From Massilia sp. PAMC28688 (GTDB lineage: Bacteria; Pseudomonadota; Gammaproteobacteria; Burkholderiales; Burkholderiaceae_D), in the NCBI RefSeq assembly GCF_019443445.1, contig NZ_CP080378.1, positions 3,162,001-3,226,000 of the forward strand: a stretch of 64,000 nt of DNA, written 5' to 3'. The translations under genes and the position numbers were made by a program. The notes beneath the pieces are model-generated. The model worked only from the letters and a program-made list of their open reading frames with translations. It had not been told where the DNA came from and did not search any database. Each line of letters opens with the position of its first letter. The first letter of the stretch is position 1. Of this stretch, positions 18,988-28,975 are shown piece by piece.

Positions 18988-20034
18988 TCACGCGCCGGGA
19001 TTGGTGATGCGCGCGTGAATCGCGCCGATCGCGTCTTCAACCTCCGCTGACAGCAGCGTATCGGCGGCATCGATGTTTTCCTTCAGCTGCGCCATGGTGG
19101 TGGCGCCGATAATGGTCGAGGCCACGAACCAGCGCGAATAGCACCACGCCAGTGCCATCTGGGCCGGGGTCATGCCATTGGCGCGCGCCAGCGCCGCGTA
19201 CTCGGCCACCGCCGCCAGCACGGCGGGACGCACATAGCGCGGGCTCCAGTTGGCGGGAAAAATGGTCAGGCGCCCGTGCGCCTTCGGATTGTCAAGGTAC
19301 TTGGCCGACAGCTGCCCGAACGCCAGCGGGCTGTAAGCGAGCAGGCTGACCTGTTCGCGATAGCAGGTCTCGGTCATCAGGCTCGACTCGAAGGTCCGCG
19401 CCGTCAGGTTGTACAGGTTCTGCACGGTGGCGATGCGCGGCAGGCCGTGCATCTCGGCCTGCTTGATGTATTCCGAAATCCCCCACGCGCTTTCGTTGGA
19501 CACGCCCACGTGGCCGATCTTGCCTTCCTTGACCAGGTCTGCCAGTACCGCCAGCGTGTCTTCAATGGCCACGCAGTTGCGCTCGCGCGCGGGATCGAAA
19601 TCGCTGGCCCCGAAGATCGGCACGTTACGGCTGGGCCAGTGCAGCTGGTACAGGTCGATATGGTCGGTCTGCAGGCGCTTCAGGCTCGCCTCCAGGGCGG
19701 CGCGGATGTTGGCCGCGTCCAGATTGTTCTTGCCGTCGCGGATCCAGTACATGGCCGGATTCGGGCCCGCCACCTTGGTCGCCAGTACCACCTCGCCACG
19801 ACGCCCGCTCTTCTTGAGCCATGTGCCGATAAAGGTTTCGGTGCTGCCCTGGGTGGACGCGCGCGGCATCACCGGGTACATCTCGGCCGTGTCGATGAAG
19901 TTGATGCCGCGTTCGAGCGCGTAGTCAAGCTGACTGTGGGCGTGCGCTTCGCTGTTCTGTTCACCGAAGGTCATGCTGCCCAGGCAAACCTTGGACACCT
20001 TCAGTTCAGTGCTGCCGAGCTTACGCTTTTCCAT
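18988..20034 (-). CDS. tas: NADP(H)-dependent aldo-keto reductase (Tas type)
   Basis: The 348-residue protein matches E. coli Tas: [49 protein letters not shown] and [12 protein letters not shown]. The catalytic tetrad is Asp (FIDTAEMY), Tyr (same motif), Lys (ATKV) and His (LHW). The natural carbonyl substrate is unknown. Its first codons overlap the end of pyrD by 14 bases on the same strand, so the two are probably one transcript. Confidence 0.93.
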   Translation of the reverse strand: MEKRKLGSTELKVSKVCLGSMTFGEQNSEAHAHSQLDYALERGINFIDTAEMYPVMPRASTQGSTETFIGTWLKKSGRRGEVVLATKVAGPNPAMYWIRDGKNNLDAANIRAALEASLKRLQTDHIDLYQLHWPSRNVPIFGASDFDPARERNCVAIEDTLAVLADLVKEGKIGHVGVSNESAWGISEYIKQAEMHGLPRIATVQNLYNLTARTFESSLMTETCYREQVSLLAYSPLAFGQLSAKYLDNPKAHGRLTIFPANWSPRYVRPAVLAAVAEYAALARANGMTPAQMALAWCYSRWFVASTIIGATTMAQLKENIDAADTLLSAEVEDAIGAIHARITNPGA

Positions 20035-21073
20035 GCTGCTCCCTCAGCGCCCTGGCGCAGTCGCGTACCAGTGCCGGCCCTGCATAAATGAGCCCCGAGT
20101 ACAGCTGCACCAGCTGCGCACCGAGGCGAATCTTGGCCGCCGCATCGCGCCCGCTCATGATGCCGCCCACGCCGATGATCGGCACCGCATCACCCAGCTC
20201 CGCCTTGAGCGCGCGGATGACGATATTTGACAGCTCAAACACCGGCTCGCCCGACACGCCGCCCTGTTCGTTCCCGTGCTTGACGCGGTCGACCTTGTGG
20301 TGGCTGAGCGTGGTATTGGTGGCGATGACGCCGTCGATCTTGTGACGCAGGAGGGTGTCGGCAATGACCTTGATCTGGTCGGCCATCAAGTCTGGCGCGA
20401 TCTTGAGCGCCAGCGGCACGTAGCGCTTGTGCTGGTCGGCCAGGCGCAGCTGCGCCGCCTTGAGAGTCGAGAGCAAAGCATCGAGTTCCGATGCGCCCTG
20501 CAGTTGGCGTAAATTGGCCGTATTGGGCGAGGAGATGTTGACCGTCACGTAGCTGGCGTAGGGATAGACCTTGTCCAGGCAATGCAGGTAGTCATCCACT
20601 GCATTCTCGATCGGGGTCGATGCATTCTTGCCGATGTTCAGGCCCAGGATGCCTTCCTTATTCTGGTAGAACTTCGAAGCCTGCACGTTGGCGACAAAGG
20701 CATCCACCCCGCCATTGTTAAAACCCATGCGGTTGATGATGGCGCGCTTGGACGGCAGGCGGAACATGCGCGGCTTGGGGTTGCCCGGCTGGGCGCGCGG
20801 GGTCACGGTGCCCACCTCAATCGAGCCAAAGCCCAGCGCGGCCAGGCCGTCAATGTAGGCGCCATCCTTGTCCAGGCCCGCCGCCAGTCCCACCGGATTG
20901 GGGAATGTCAGTCCCATCACGGTGCGCGGATCGGGGGCGATCTTCGGCACTGCCGCCGTCAGGCCAAGCGCGTGAGCGCGGCGCAGGGCGGGCAGGGTGA
21001 TGTTATGGGCCGCTTCCGCGTTCAGCGAAAACAGCAGGGGACGGGTCAGCGCGTACAACAATTTGTCGGACAT
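20021..21073 (-). CDS. pyrD: Dihydroorotate dehydrogenase (quinone), class 2
   Basis: This enzyme oxidises dihydroorotate to orotate in pyrimidine synthesis and passes electrons to quinone at the inner membrane. The 350-residue protein has the membrane-associating N-terminal helix ([19 protein letters not shown]), FMN-binding [20 protein letters not shown], the catalytic serine in [11 protein letters not shown], and [12 protein letters not shown]. The start at 21073 (MSDKLLYAL) agrees with the family; in-frame ATGs upstream would add a non-conserved tail. It sits between bpt and tas. Confidence 0.95.
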   Translation of the reverse strand: MSDKLLYALTRPLLFSLNAEAAHNITLPALRRAHALGLTAAVPKIAPDPRTVMGLTFPNPVGLAAGLDKDGAYIDGLAALGFGSIEVGTVTPRAQPGNPKPRMFRLPSKRAIINRMGFNNGGVDAFVANVQASKFYQNKEGILGLNIGKNASTPIENAVDDYLHCLDKVYPYASYVTVNISSPNTANLRQLQGASELDALLSTLKAAQLRLADQHKRYVPLALKIAPDLMADQIKVIADTLLRHKIDGVIATNTTLSHHKVDRVKHGNEQGGVSGEPVFELSNIVIRALKAELGDAVPIIGVGGIMSGRDAAAKIRLGAQLVQLYSGLIYAGPALVRDCARALREQHGKA

Positions 21074-21145
21074 GGAGTGCTCAATTGGAAACTGGTGCGG
21101 CATTTTACCGTGCGCGGGCGGTAGCGGCACAGCTTCCGGTGGCCG

Positions 21146-21874
21146 TCAGCGCCGCAGCATGGTCCAGATCCCGCCCATGCGCGCTTCCAGCGGCTGGAAG
21201 TTGGTCTTGTAGGCCATCTTGGGACTTTGCTCGATCCAGTAGCCCAGGTAGACGTAAGGGAGCTTCAGCGCGCGGGCCTGGTCGATCTGCCACATGACGT
21301 TGTAGGTGCCGAAGGAGGCGCCGGGTACGTCCGGGTCGAAAAAGGTGTACACCGACGAGAGACCGTCGGAGAGCACGTCGATGATGGACACCATGCGCAG
21401 CACGCCTTCCGGGTCGCGGAACTCCACCAGGCGCGTGTTGACCCGGCTTTGCAGCAGGAACTGGGCGTACTGGTCGCGGCTGTCCTGGTCCATGCCGCCG
21501 CCCACATGGCGCGTGGTCTGGTAGCGCAGGTAGAGCGCATAGTGCTCGTCCGAGAAGCTCAGGTTGGCGACAGTGGTGACCAGGCTGGCGTGGCGTGTCC
21601 AGGCGCGGCGCTGGGCGCGGCTGGGCTGGAAGTCGGCCGCGCGCACGCGCACGGGAATGCAAGCCTGGCAGCCATCGCAATACGGCCGATAGGTGAAGAT
21701 GCCGCTGCGGCGAAAGCCGTTTTGCACCAGTTCGGAATACACGTCAGCGTTGATCAGGTGGGACGGCGTGGCCACTTGCGAACGGGCCTGGCGCGCGTCG
21801 AGGTAGCTGCACGGGTAGGGCGCGGTGGTGTAGAACTGCAGCGTCGAGAAGGGCAGGTCGTTTAAATGCGTCAT
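21146..21874 (-). CDS. bpt: Aspartate/glutamate leucyltransferase
   Basis: Bpt attaches leucine to N-terminal Asp or Glu of proteins, marking them for ClpAP/ClpS. The 242-residue protein starts [25 protein letters not shown] and has [25 protein letters not shown], with the conserved cysteines, and [20 protein letters not shown]. It lies 80 bases downstream of aat, which acts in the same N-degron pathway. Confidence 0.96.
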   Translation of the reverse strand: MTHLNDLPFSTLQFYTTAPYPCSYLDARQARSQVATPSHLINADVYSELVQNGFRRSGIFTYRPYCDGCQACIPVRVRAADFQPSRAQRRAWTRHASLVTTVANLSFSDEHYALYLRYQTTRHVGGGMDQDSRDQYAQFLLQSRVNTRLVEFRDPEGVLRMVSIIDVLSDGLSSVYTFFDPDVPGASFGTYNVMWQIDQARALKLPYVYLGYWIEQSPKMAYKTNFQPLEARMGGIWTMLRR

Positions 21875-21954
21875 GCATGGCTTCCAGTGGTGTCCGTGTG
21901 CGTGCTGCTGGCGGCGACTGCGTCAGGGTCCATTGTAGCGAAACTTTGCTGTCT

Positions 21955-22683
21955 TTACCGCGTGCCTCGCAAGCGTGGCGGGGCATCCCAGCCCGTCACC
22001 GGCTGCTCGTGAATGGCCTTGCCGAGGTGTTCCAGGAATGCCGAGCGGGAAATGGGCGCGGCCCCGAGCGAGGCCAGGTGGTCAGTCTCTTGCTGGCAAT
22101 CGATCATCTGCACGCCCTGGCTGCGCAGAAAGTCGACCAGAAAGGCAAGCGCGATCTTGGAGCCATCGGTCACGCGGGCAAACATCGATTCGCCATAAAA
22201 CATGCGCCCGATACATACGCCGTATGCGCCACCGACGAGCTCGCCATCGAGCCACAGTTCCGAGGAATGGGCGTAGCCCATCTCGTGCAGACCGGTATAA
22301 CCGTCGATGATGGCTTCCGAAATCCATGTTCCGGGCTCGTCCTTGCGCGGCGCCGCGCAGGCCCGCATGACAGTTTCAAACTCGCTGTCGAAGCGCACTT
22401 CCCAGCATCCCTGTTGCTCCATGCTGCGCTGCACCCGGCGCAGGGCCTTGCGCAGGCTGGCGCTGACGCGGAAGTTGTCCGTCATGAGGACCATGCGCGG
22501 GTCGGTGCTCCACCACAAGATAGGCTGGCCCTCGGAAAACCAGGGAAAGATGCCGCGCTGGTAGGCTGCCAGCAAACGCTGCGGCGACAGGTCGGCGCCG
22601 GCGGCCAGAAGGCCCGGCGCATCCACGGTCAGCGCATTGGACACATCGGGAAACGGTGTATGACGCTCAAGCCAGGGAATCAT
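21955..22683 (-). CDS. aat: Leucyl/phenylalanyl-tRNA--protein transferase
   Basis: Aat transfers Leu or Phe from tRNA to N-terminal Arg or Lys, creating bacterial N-degrons. The 242-residue protein shows the family motifs [60 protein letters not shown] and ALAFLVDFL. Its start overlaps the NUDIX gene stop (ATGA), and bpt follows, giving an operon NUDIX-aat-bpt. Confidence 0.97.
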   Translation of the reverse strand: MIPWLERHTPFPDVSNALTVDAPGLLAAGADLSPQRLLAAYQRGIFPWFSEGQPILWWSTDPRMVLMTDNFRVSASLRKALRRVQRSMEQQGCWEVRFDSEFETVMRACAAPRKDEPGTWISEAIIDGYTGLHEMGYAHSSELWLDGELVGGAYGVCIGRMFYGESMFARVTDGSKIALAFLVDFLRSQGVQMIDCQQETDHLASLGAAPISRSAFLEHLGKAIHEQPVTGWDAPPRLRGTR

Positions 22684-23267
22684 GAGTCGGACGGGTCCGG
22701 GAGGCGCATGGGACGCGCAATGTCCTGGGTGTGGAAATTGAAGCGCGCACCCGTTTCGCGCACTTTGACCTCGTCAGCGAAGAATAGTTCGAGCGTGGTG
22801 CGGATGGTGGGAAACGCCAGCTCGTCCCAGGGGATCTCGTGTTTCGAAAACAGTCTCACATCGAGGCTTTCGATGCCCGCTGAGAAATTCAGATCACGCA
22901 GGCGGGCCAGGTAAAACAGGTGGACCTGGTGCACCTGGGCCACGTTGAGCAGGCTGAACAATGCGCCGATGTCGATATTGGCCCCGGCTTCCTCTTCCGT
23001 CTCGCGCACTGCCGCCTGCGCCGTGGTCTCGTTGTTTTCCATGAAGCCTGCCGGGAGGGTCCAGTAGCCAAGGCGCGGTTCAATGGCACGTTTGCACAGC
23101 AGCACGCGCGTCTGGCCGTCGACATCCCACACGGGTATCGAGCCGACGACCAGTTTTGGATTGTGATAATGAATGGTCTCGCACTGGGCGCACACATAGC
23201 GCGGCCGATTGTCGCCCTCGGGAATTTTTAACGCGACCGGGGAGGCGCACTCGGAACAAAATTTCAT
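22680..23267 (-). CDS. NUDIX hydrolase with zinc ribbon
   Basis: This 195-residue protein has an N-terminal zinc ribbon (CSEC at the start, CAQC after a loop) and a NUDIX domain whose box runs from GFMENNET to RETEEEAG. The combination suggests an NADH pyrophosphatase-like or ADP-ribose-type hydrolase. It lacks the full-length NudC architecture, so the substrate stays open. The start at 23267 (MKFCSEC) is chosen because the ribbon begins there, although the ribosome-binding site is weak. Coupled to aat. Confidence 0.88.
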   Translation of the reverse strand: MKFCSECASPVALKIPEGDNRPRYVCAQCETIHYHNPKLVVGSIPVWDVDGQTRVLLCKRAIEPRLGYWTLPAGFMENNETTAQAAVRETEEEAGANIDIGALFSLLNVAQVHQVHLFYLARLRDLNFSAGIESLDVRLFSKHEIPWDELAFPTIRTTLELFFADEVKVRETGARFNFHTQDIARPMRLPDPSDS

Positions 23268-23388
23268 GGCAAACCGTAAGATTGAATATATGCCTACTTT
23301 ACACCGATTGCGCTCGGGGTGGCGGTTCCGGAAAGCCTTGCCTGCGGCCATTTATCTGCTGCTATCGCACATGAACTATAGATTGATA

Positions 23389-23417
23389 TTGCCTAAATCG
23401 GCGGGAGTCCCTATAAT
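23389..23417 (+). promoter_or_regulatory. tRNA-fMet promoter
   Basis: TTGCCT (23389-23394), 17 bases, TATAAT (23412-23417), with a perfect -10. Transcription would start about 6 bases before the tRNA. Confidence 0.8.
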
Positions 23418-23430
23418 AGCGACATACAGA

Positions 23431-23507
23431 CGCGGGGTGGAGCAGTCTGGCAGCTCGTCGGGCTCATAACCCGAAGGTCACAGGTTCAAATCCTGTCCCC
23501 GCAACCA
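23431..23507 (+). tRNA. Initiator tRNA-fMet (anticodon CAT)
   Basis: The 77-nt gene folds as a cloverleaf. The acceptor stem GCGGGG pairs with CCCCGC while the first base C faces A, the C1-A72 mismatch typical of initiator tRNAs. The anticodon stem CGGG-CTCATAA-CCCG has the three G-C pairs that direct the tRNA to the P site. The T-loop GGTTCAAATCC is standard, and the terminal CCA is encoded. A strong promoter and terminator make it a single-gene unit. Confidence 0.98.
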
Positions 23508-23516
23508 GATTCCAAG

Positions 23517-23549
23517 GCCGTCAATCCTGCAAAGGATTGGCGGCTTTTT
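23517..23549 (+). terminator. Terminator of tRNA-fMet
   Basis: An 11-position stem GCCGTCAATCC / GGATTGGCGGC with loop TGCAAA and one G-T wobble pair is followed by TTTTT, 10 bases after the tRNA. Confidence 0.9.
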
Positions 23550-23573
23550 GATTTGCGCCTGGCAGGCGAATGT

Positions 23574-24140
23574 TCAAGCGGCCCGCGTGTGCTCGTACAG
23601 GATCAGTGCGCCGATGACAATCAGGATGATGCCGCCCACGATCTCGGCGCGCTTGCCCGCCAGCGCGCCCAGGGCGCGGCCGACCATGACACCGATGGTG
23701 ACCATGATGAAGGTGGACAGGCCGATGGCGGCCGCCGTCAGCAGGATGTTCTCCCCCAAAAAGGCGAGGCTGGCGCCGACCGCCATGGCATCGATGCTGG
23801 TGGCAAACCCGGTGATGGCCAGGGTCCAGAATCCATGCGTGGCCGGTTTATCCTGTTGTTCTTCCTCGGGCGAGATGCCGGCGGCGATCATGTGCAGGCC
23901 CAGCGCCACCAGCAGGCCGAAGGCAATCCAGTGGTCCCAGGCCTGCACGTACGGCGCCGCCACCCGCCCCATGGCCCAGCCCATGATGGGGGTGATCCCT
24001 TCGATGACGCCGAATATCAGGCCGGTGCGCAGCGCCTCTTTCAGGTTGGGCCGGTGCAGTGCCGCGCCTTTGCCGACCGCCGCCGCAAAGGCGTCGGTGG
24101 ACATGGCGAGGGACAGGGCGAAGGTGGCGGCAAGATTCAT
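23574..24140 (-). CDS. mntP: Manganese efflux pump MntP
   Basis: The 188-residue membrane protein has six segments and the two MntP/YebN repeats with acidic residues: [17 protein letters not shown] and [20 protein letters not shown]. It exports Mn(II) from the cytoplasm. In E. coli the gene is controlled by MntR and a yybP-ykoY riboswitch. Here the 154-base gap to alkA ends in a hairpin with a T-run, but the riboswitch core was not recognised. Confidence 0.95.
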   Translation of the reverse strand: MNLAATFALSLAMSTDAFAAAVGKGAALHRPNLKEALRTGLIFGVIEGITPIMGWAMGRVAAPYVQAWDHWIAFGLLVALGLHMIAAGISPEEEQQDKPATHGFWTLAITGFATSIDAMAVGASLAFLGENILLTAAAIGLSTFIMVTIGVMVGRALGALAGKRAEIVGGIILIVIGALILYEHTRAA

Positions 24141-24151
24141 GGGAACACTTT

Positions 24152-24173
24152 AAAAAAACGCAGGCTGCCCTGC
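24152..24173 (-). terminator. Hairpin with T-run just upstream of mntP
   Basis: On the minus strand GCAGG-GCAG-CCTGC is followed by G and seven T residues, ending 11 bases before the mntP start codon. It can serve as the alkA terminator or as an attenuator in the mntP leader. The 5-bp stem is short. Confidence 0.5.
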
Positions 24174-24294
24174 ATTGGCGCTGACCGCACCGGGCATGCA
24201 GCGCGCACCCGGTCGGTAGCGCACCGAATTTTCGCACGAGTGGCCCGGTTGGTGTCCGCATATTCGCAACGGCTTGCCGGGCAGGCGCGTCTGG

Positions 24295-25173
24295 TCAGGC
24301 AGCTGACTGCAGGCTGGCCCACAGGTGGGCCGCTGCCATGGTGCGATGCGGGGTGTAGCGCGCCAGCAGTGCTTCGGTGCGCGCCACATCGGGCTTGCTG
24401 TCCTCGCCCAGCAGGCGCTGAAAGGCGCTGCGGATGGCGACGTCGCCGTGCAGCGAGCAGTCCGGATAGCCGTAACCGCGCAGCAGCGTGTAGTTGACGG
24501 TCCAGGGGCCGATGCCCTTGATGGCCAGCAGGGCTGCGCTGGCCTCGTCCACGGGCGTGTCGCGCGAGAGGGTGAGGGCGCCGCTGTCGACCATCTGCGC
24601 CAGGCGCAGCAAGGTCTCGGCCTTGGCGCGCGAAAATTTGCGGCTGGTGAGTTCTTCCAGCGCGAGCTGCGCGGCGCCCGCCGCTTCCGGGTAACACAGC
24701 ATTCCACTGCTGTGCGCGCGCCCCGCGCGCTCGATGAAGGTGCGGCGCAGGGAAATGGCGAAGGGCAGGTTGATCTGCTGCCCCATGATGGCCCAGGTCA
24801 GCGCCTCGAAAATCGTGGCCGATTGCATGATGCGCAACCCTGAGTTGGCCGCTGCCACCGGCCCGAGCAGGGGATCGTCGGCCACCGCTTCCAGAAAGGG
24901 CGCGGGATCGATGCGCAGGCCGAGCGTGTTGAGCAGGGCATCGTCCGCCAGCTGCTGCGCAGCGGCCGTGAGCACGCCGTCGGCATCGATGCGGCAACTG
25001 GCGCTGTGCTGATCGAGTCTGATGTCCAACAGGACCGCGACCCCGTCCAGGATGACGCCTTTGCGAATGCGGTTGCTCTCGACCCGTTCGGCCACGCCTT
25101 CGGCATCGCGCCCATGGAAGGCAAGCAGGTCGGCGCGGCGGTAGCCGGGTGGCAGGGTGATAGTCCGGATCAC
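24295..25173 (-). CDS. alkA: DNA-3-methyladenine glycosylase II (AlkA-like)
   Basis: This base-excision repair enzyme removes alkylated purines. The 292-residue protein has an AlkA N-terminal-like domain, then the HhH-GPD domain with TWAIMGQQINLPFAISLR, the hairpin LLAIKGIGPWTVNYTLLRGYG and the catalytic Asp in HGDVAIRSAF. A GTG start at 25173, preceded by TAGGTG, avoids overlap with the upstream transporter; the open frame continues 42 bases further. No Ada domain is fused. Located 7 bases after the DMT gene. Confidence 0.85.
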   Translation of the reverse strand: MIRTITLPPGYRRADLLAFHGRDAEGVAERVESNRIRKGVILDGVAVLLDIRLDQHSASCRIDADGVLTAAAQQLADDALLNTLGLRIDPAPFLEAVADDPLLGPVAAANSGLRIMQSATIFEALTWAIMGQQINLPFAISLRRTFIERAGRAHSSGMLCYPEAAGAAQLALEELTSRKFSRAKAETLLRLAQMVDSGALTLSRDTPVDEASAALLAIKGIGPWTVNYTLLRGYGYPDCSLHGDVAIRSAFQRLLGEDSKPDVARTEALLARYTPHRTMAAAHLWASLQSAA

Positions 25174-25180
25174 GCCGCAC

Positions 25181-26080
25181 CTACGGGGCGTTGGACGAGC
25201 CGGCGGCAAGACCACGCCCGAAGCGCGGTAGGAAGCCGGTGACCATGGCAGTACCCGTCAGTACGATGGCAGCGCCCACCAGCGTGTACCATCCCACCAC
25301 CTCGCCCAGGAACAGCGCGCCCCAGAGAATGCCGAACAGGGGATTGAGGAAAGTGACCGTCAGCGCGGACGTCGCCCCCACTTCTTCCACCAGCCTGAAA
25401 TAGATGATGTAGGCCACGCCGGTACACAGGATGCCCAGCGCCAGCGCGGCGGCCATGATGCCCGGCGTGGCCGGCCCCTTGGCAGGAAAGAAGAACAGCG
25501 CGGGCAGCACGAACAGGGTGGCGCCCCACATGCTGCCATGGGCGTTGGCGAACGGCTCGACCTGGCGCGCGGCCTTGGAGTAGGTGCTGGCCACACTGTA
25601 GGAAAGCGCGGCCACCAGTCCTGCGGCGATGGCGAGCATGGCGCCGGGCCGGGTGGCCACCGCATCGAAGCCGACCAGCACGGCCACGCCGCAGGTGCCG
25701 AGAATGAGGCCGGCGACCGTTTTCATGGCGATCGGCTGGCGGGTCCAGACGGCGCCGATGATGGCCCCGAACATGGGGGCGGTTGCATTGAGCACCGACA
25801 GGACGGAAGCGGTCAAGGTGCTGGCCGCGTAGGCAAACAGCAGGAACGGCAGGGCGGAATTGAAAAAGCCGAGGATCAGGAAGTGCTTCCAGTTTTGCGC
25901 CAGGTGCAGCCGCTTTTTCAGGACCACGGCCACGATGGCGAGAAACACGGCCGCCAGCGCCACCCGCGTTTCAATCAGCACGGCCGGTCCGAGCACGGGC
26001 GCACTGATGCGCATGAACAGGAACGAGCTGCCCCAGATGGCGGCAAGCAGCACAAGGCGCAGCATGTTGGCGGTGGTCAT
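25181..26080 (-). CDS. EamA/DMT family transporter
   Basis: The 299-residue protein has ten membrane segments in two EamA repeats (LLAAIWGSSFLFMRISAPVLGPAVLIETRV and LNPLFGILWGALFLGEVVGWYTLVGAAIVLTG). Substrate unknown; the family includes amino-acid and metabolite exporters. It is only about 20% Phe/Leu-poor relative to nothing unusual, and shows no fusion or truncation. It probably shares a transcript with alkA downstream. It is distinct in sequence from the DMT protein at 9.1 kb. Confidence 0.87.
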   Translation of the reverse strand: MTTANMLRLVLLAAIWGSSFLFMRISAPVLGPAVLIETRVALAAVFLAIVAVVLKKRLHLAQNWKHFLILGFFNSALPFLLFAYAASTLTASVLSVLNATAPMFGAIIGAVWTRQPIAMKTVAGLILGTCGVAVLVGFDAVATRPGAMLAIAAGLVAALSYSVASTYSKAARQVEPFANAHGSMWGATLFVLPALFFFPAKGPATPGIMAAALALGILCTGVAYIIYFRLVEEVGATSALTVTFLNPLFGILWGALFLGEVVGWYTLVGAAIVLTGTAMVTGFLPRFGRGLAAGSSNAP

Positions 26081-26231
26081 GGCGTGTCGTTAAGAAGTTG
26101 AAGGTGCCAGTATGCGTTGGGTGCCCCAATGGCACCATCCGTATCTTGCGCCGCTATTGGGCACCGCTGCGCGGCCGGCAGCAAGAGAAAAGGGCAGGGA
26201 AGCAGCTGGGCTTCCCCGCCCCGTCCCGCTA

Positions 26232-27242
26232 TTACTTCTTGCCGGTCGCCGGGTGGTTGGCGACGTAGCCGTTCAGGACGGTGGCCGGATAGGTCGATGC
26301 CAGGCGGCGCCAGAAAGGCGCTGCCGCGTCGGTCCGGTAGCCGGCGCGCGTAAGCAATTGCATGCTCAGTTTTTCGGCCGCCATGTCCATCTCGGCGGGC
26401 ATCGCCTTGATGCCGGCGCTGCCGATCATCATGGAGGTGTCCGGCCGCACGCGCGCCAGGTTGTCGATCACGCTGCTGAGGGTGCCGGTGCTGCGCGTGA
26501 GCGTGGCGTGGTTGAGGATGTTGTGCGCCATGCCCTTGGCCAGGATGACCGCCAGCTCGGCGTCGTTTTCGGCGAACTCGTACATGCCCCGGGTGACCAG
26601 GATGCGAGAGCCATCGGCATACGAGTTGACGTGGTCGGCATTGCCGATTTCGATCTGAAAGGCGCAGGCGCGGGTGACGGGGACGGTCAGTTCGCGCTGC
26701 CGGGAGTCGCGTTCGATCAGCAAGGGCAAGCTGGCCTGCGAGGCCACCAGCGGGCCGAAGACGGCGCCGGCCGATGTCGATGCATTGGGTCCGACCGGCA
26801 GCTGTTTGCCGCCGGCGGAGATCAGATTGTCGCCGCGGCGCAGTCCCGCGCGCGCCGCGCCGCTGCCGGCCAGCACGCCCGTCACTTGCAGACGCTCGCC
26901 CATCCCAAAGGCCACGACGGCCGCTTCGTTGTAATCGCCCGGATACCAGTAGCGGTTACGCGCCGTAAAACCGAGCAGGTTGCGCGCCTGGTTCTTGCAC
27001 AGCTCCGCATTATTGATGAGCAGCGGGGAAGCAACGCGATACAGGCGTTCCTGCATGCCTGCCATGCGGGTCAGGACTTCGGCGGCAGCGGCCACGCGCG
27101 GTGACACTGCCGGCGCGGTGTCAACCGGCTTGGGAACGATGGCAGGGCCGGACGGAACGATTGCAGGGGTTTGACATGCCGATAAAAGAAGGGCAGTGAT
27201 AAGCGCCGGCCCAGCCGTGCGCAGACCGATGTTGCGGGTCAT
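26232..27242 (-). CDS. PDZ/M48-like lipoprotein with degenerate active site
   Basis: The 336-residue protein starts with a lipoprotein signal peptide (LITALLLSAC). A PDZ-like segment follows (residues ~140-210, GSGAARAGLRRGDNLISAGGK). The C-terminal domain resembles M48 peptidases (DAELAVILAKGMAHNILNHA, PAEMDMAAEKLSMQLLTRAGY). The zinc motif HExxH reads KGMAH: Lys236 and Gly237 replace the first His and catalytic Glu, so peptidase activity is unlikely. The EMDMAAEKL segment, equivalent to the third-ligand region, is kept. The start follows GGAGA 7 bases upstream. It lies 16 bases after dut on the same strand. Confidence 0.8.
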   Translation of the reverse strand: MTRNIGLRTAGPALITALLLSACQTPAIVPSGPAIVPKPVDTAPAVSPRVAAAAEVLTRMAGMQERLYRVASPLLINNAELCKNQARNLLGFTARNRYWYPGDYNEAAVVAFGMGERLQVTGVLAGSGAARAGLRRGDNLISAGGKQLPVGPNASTSAGAVFGPLVASQASLPLLIERDSRQRELTVPVTRACAFQIEIGNADHVNSYADGSRILVTRGMYEFAENDAELAVILAKGMAHNILNHATLTRSTGTLSSVIDNLARVRPDTSMMIGSAGIKAMPAEMDMAAEKLSMQLLTRAGYRTDAAAPFWRRLASTYPATVLNGYVANHPATGKK

Positions 27243-27258
27243 AGATTTCTCCATATTT

Positions 27259-27708
27259 TTATTGTTTGCCAGTGCTGCCGAAACCGCCGACACCGCGCTC
27301 GCTGGTGTCGAACTCGTCGACAATATTGAATCCAACCTGCAGGACCGGTACCACGATGAGCTGGGCCAGGCGTTCCATGGGGTTCAGCGTGAACGGCAAC
27401 TGGCCGCGGTTCCAGGTCGATACCATCAGTTGTCCCTGATAGTCGGAATCGATCAAGCCTACCAGATTCCCCAGAACGATGCCGTTCTTGTGGCCCATGC
27501 CACTGCGCGGCAGGATCATGGCGGCGTAGCCCGGATCGGCTATGTGGATCGCCAGGCCGGTGGGAATGAGGACGGTGGCGCCGGCCTCGATGATGATCGG
27601 CGCATCGATGCAGGCACGCAGGTCCAGGCCCGCGCTGCCGGGAGTGGCGTAGGCCGGCAGCACGTCCTTCATGCGGGCGTCGAGAATTTTGATGTCGATG
27701 GTTTTCAT
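27259..27708 (-). CDS. dut: dUTP diphosphatase
   Basis: Dut hydrolyses dUTP to dUMP, keeping uracil out of DNA. The 149-residue protein carries the five trimeric dUTPase motifs: [44 protein letters not shown] and the C-terminal [10 protein letters not shown]. It follows coaBC by 23 bases, a conserved pair in proteobacteria. Confidence 0.98.
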   Translation of the reverse strand: MKTIDIKILDARMKDVLPAYATPGSAGLDLRACIDAPIIIEAGATVLIPTGLAIHIADPGYAAMILPRSGMGHKNGIVLGNLVGLIDSDYQGQLMVSTWNRGQLPFTLNPMERLAQLIVVPVLQVGFNIVDEFDTSERGVGGFGSTGKQ

Positions 27709-27731
27709 GGTGCTGTTTGGCTTGCGATGTC

Positions 27732-28955
27732 TTATTTGAGCAGGGAGCGCTGTTCCAGCCGCTTGGCGATTTCGGATACCAGCTGGCGCGCCAGGGTGAG
27801 CTTGTCGGCCTTGGGCAGCACGGTGTGCCCATGGTCGTCGAACAGGACGATGGTGTTTTCGTCCTGGCCGAAGGTATGGTGGCCAATGTTGCCGACCAAA
27901 AGGGGGATGCCTTTTTTCTCGCGCTTGACGGCGCCGTATTCCACCAGGTTTTCCGACTCCGCTGCAAAGCCTACACAGTAAGGCCAGCCGCTCAGGGACG
28001 TGGTGGCTGCCACGGATGCCAGGATGTCGGCATTCTGTTCGAACTGCAGGCTGGGGGTCTCGCCATCGTGCTTCTTCATTTTCTGCTCGCTGGCATTGAC
28101 CACGCGCCAGTCGGCCACCGCCGCCACGCCGATGAAGATGTGCTGGCCGCCCACGGCCGCCATCACCGCGTCGTGCATCTGCTGCGCGCTTTGTACATTG
28201 GTGCGGCGCACGCCGTGCGGCGTGGGCAGGGCCGTCGGGCCGGAGACCAGTTGCACGTCGGCCCCGGCTTCGCGCGCAGCGCGGGCAATTGCATAGCCCA
28301 TCTTGCCGGACGACAGATTGGTGATGCCGCGCACCGGATCGATCGCTTCAAAGGTGGGGCCGGCCGTGATCAGGACGCGCTTGCCCGCCAGGACCTTGGG
28401 CTGGAAGGAAGCGACCAGTTCTTCGAGCAGGTCTTCCGGTTCCAGCATGCGGCCCAGGCCTGTTTCTCCGCAGGCCTGTTCGCCGGCAGCCGGGCCGAAG
28501 ATGCAGATGCCGTCGGCGCGCAGCTGGCGTGCATTGCGCGCCGTGGCCGGGTTCTGCCACATTTCCACATTCATGGCCGGGGCAATCAGCAGCGGCAGCT
28601 GGCGCGGGCGCGCCAGGCACAACGTGGAGAGCAGGTCGTCGCATACGCCGTGCGCCAGCTTGCGCATGAAATCGGCCGAGCAGGGCGCAATCAGGATCGC
28701 GTCGGCCCCGCGCGTCAGATCGATATGGGCCATGTTGTTGGCTACGCGCGAATCCCACTGGTCGTTGAACACGGTGTTCCCCGACAGCGCCTGCATGGTG
28801 ACGGCGGTGATGAAGTGGCCCGCCGCCTCGGTCATGACCACATGCACCTCGGCGCCCACGCGGGTGAGGGCGCGGCACAATTCGGCAGCCTTGTAGCAGG
28901 CTACGCCCCCGGACAGGCCGAGGACGATTTTCTTACCCTTCAGTTCCATTGGCAT
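27732..28955 (-). CDS. coaBC: Bifunctional phosphopantothenoylcysteine decarboxylase/synthetase
   Basis: CoaBC performs two steps of coenzyme A synthesis: joining cysteine to phosphopantothenate (CoaB, C-terminal) and decarboxylating the product (CoaC, N-terminal, FMN). In the 407-residue protein the CoaC half (~1-185) has [23 protein letters not shown] and the active-site cysteine region [13 protein letters not shown]. The CoaB half has [22 protein letters not shown]. It lies 20 bases after lspA. Confidence 0.97.
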   Translation of the reverse strand: MPMELKGKKIVLGLSGGVACYKAAELCRALTRVGAEVHVVMTEAAGHFITAVTMQALSGNTVFNDQWDSRVANNMAHIDLTRGADAILIAPCSADFMRKLAHGVCDDLLSTLCLARPRQLPLLIAPAMNVEMWQNPATARNARQLRADGICIFGPAAGEQACGETGLGRMLEPEDLLEELVASFQPKVLAGKRVLITAGPTFEAIDPVRGITNLSSGKMGYAIARAAREAGADVQLVSGPTALPTPHGVRRTNVQSAQQMHDAVMAAVGGQHIFIGVAAVADWRVVNASEQKMKKHDGETPSLQFEQNADILASVAATTSLSGWPYCVGFAAESENLVEYGAVKREKKGIPLLVGNIGHHTFGQDENTIVLFDDHGHTVLPKADKLTLARQLVSEIAKRLEQRSLLK

Positions 28956-28975
28956 GGCAGCTCCGCTGTCGCTTT

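Noticed and set aside
23431..23507. Elongator tRNA-Met
   Set aside because: The C1-A72 mismatch and three G-C pairs in the anticodon stem identify the initiator.
24141..24294. Canonical yybP-ykoY riboswitch before mntP
   Set aside because: The conserved core sequence elements were not found on either strand.
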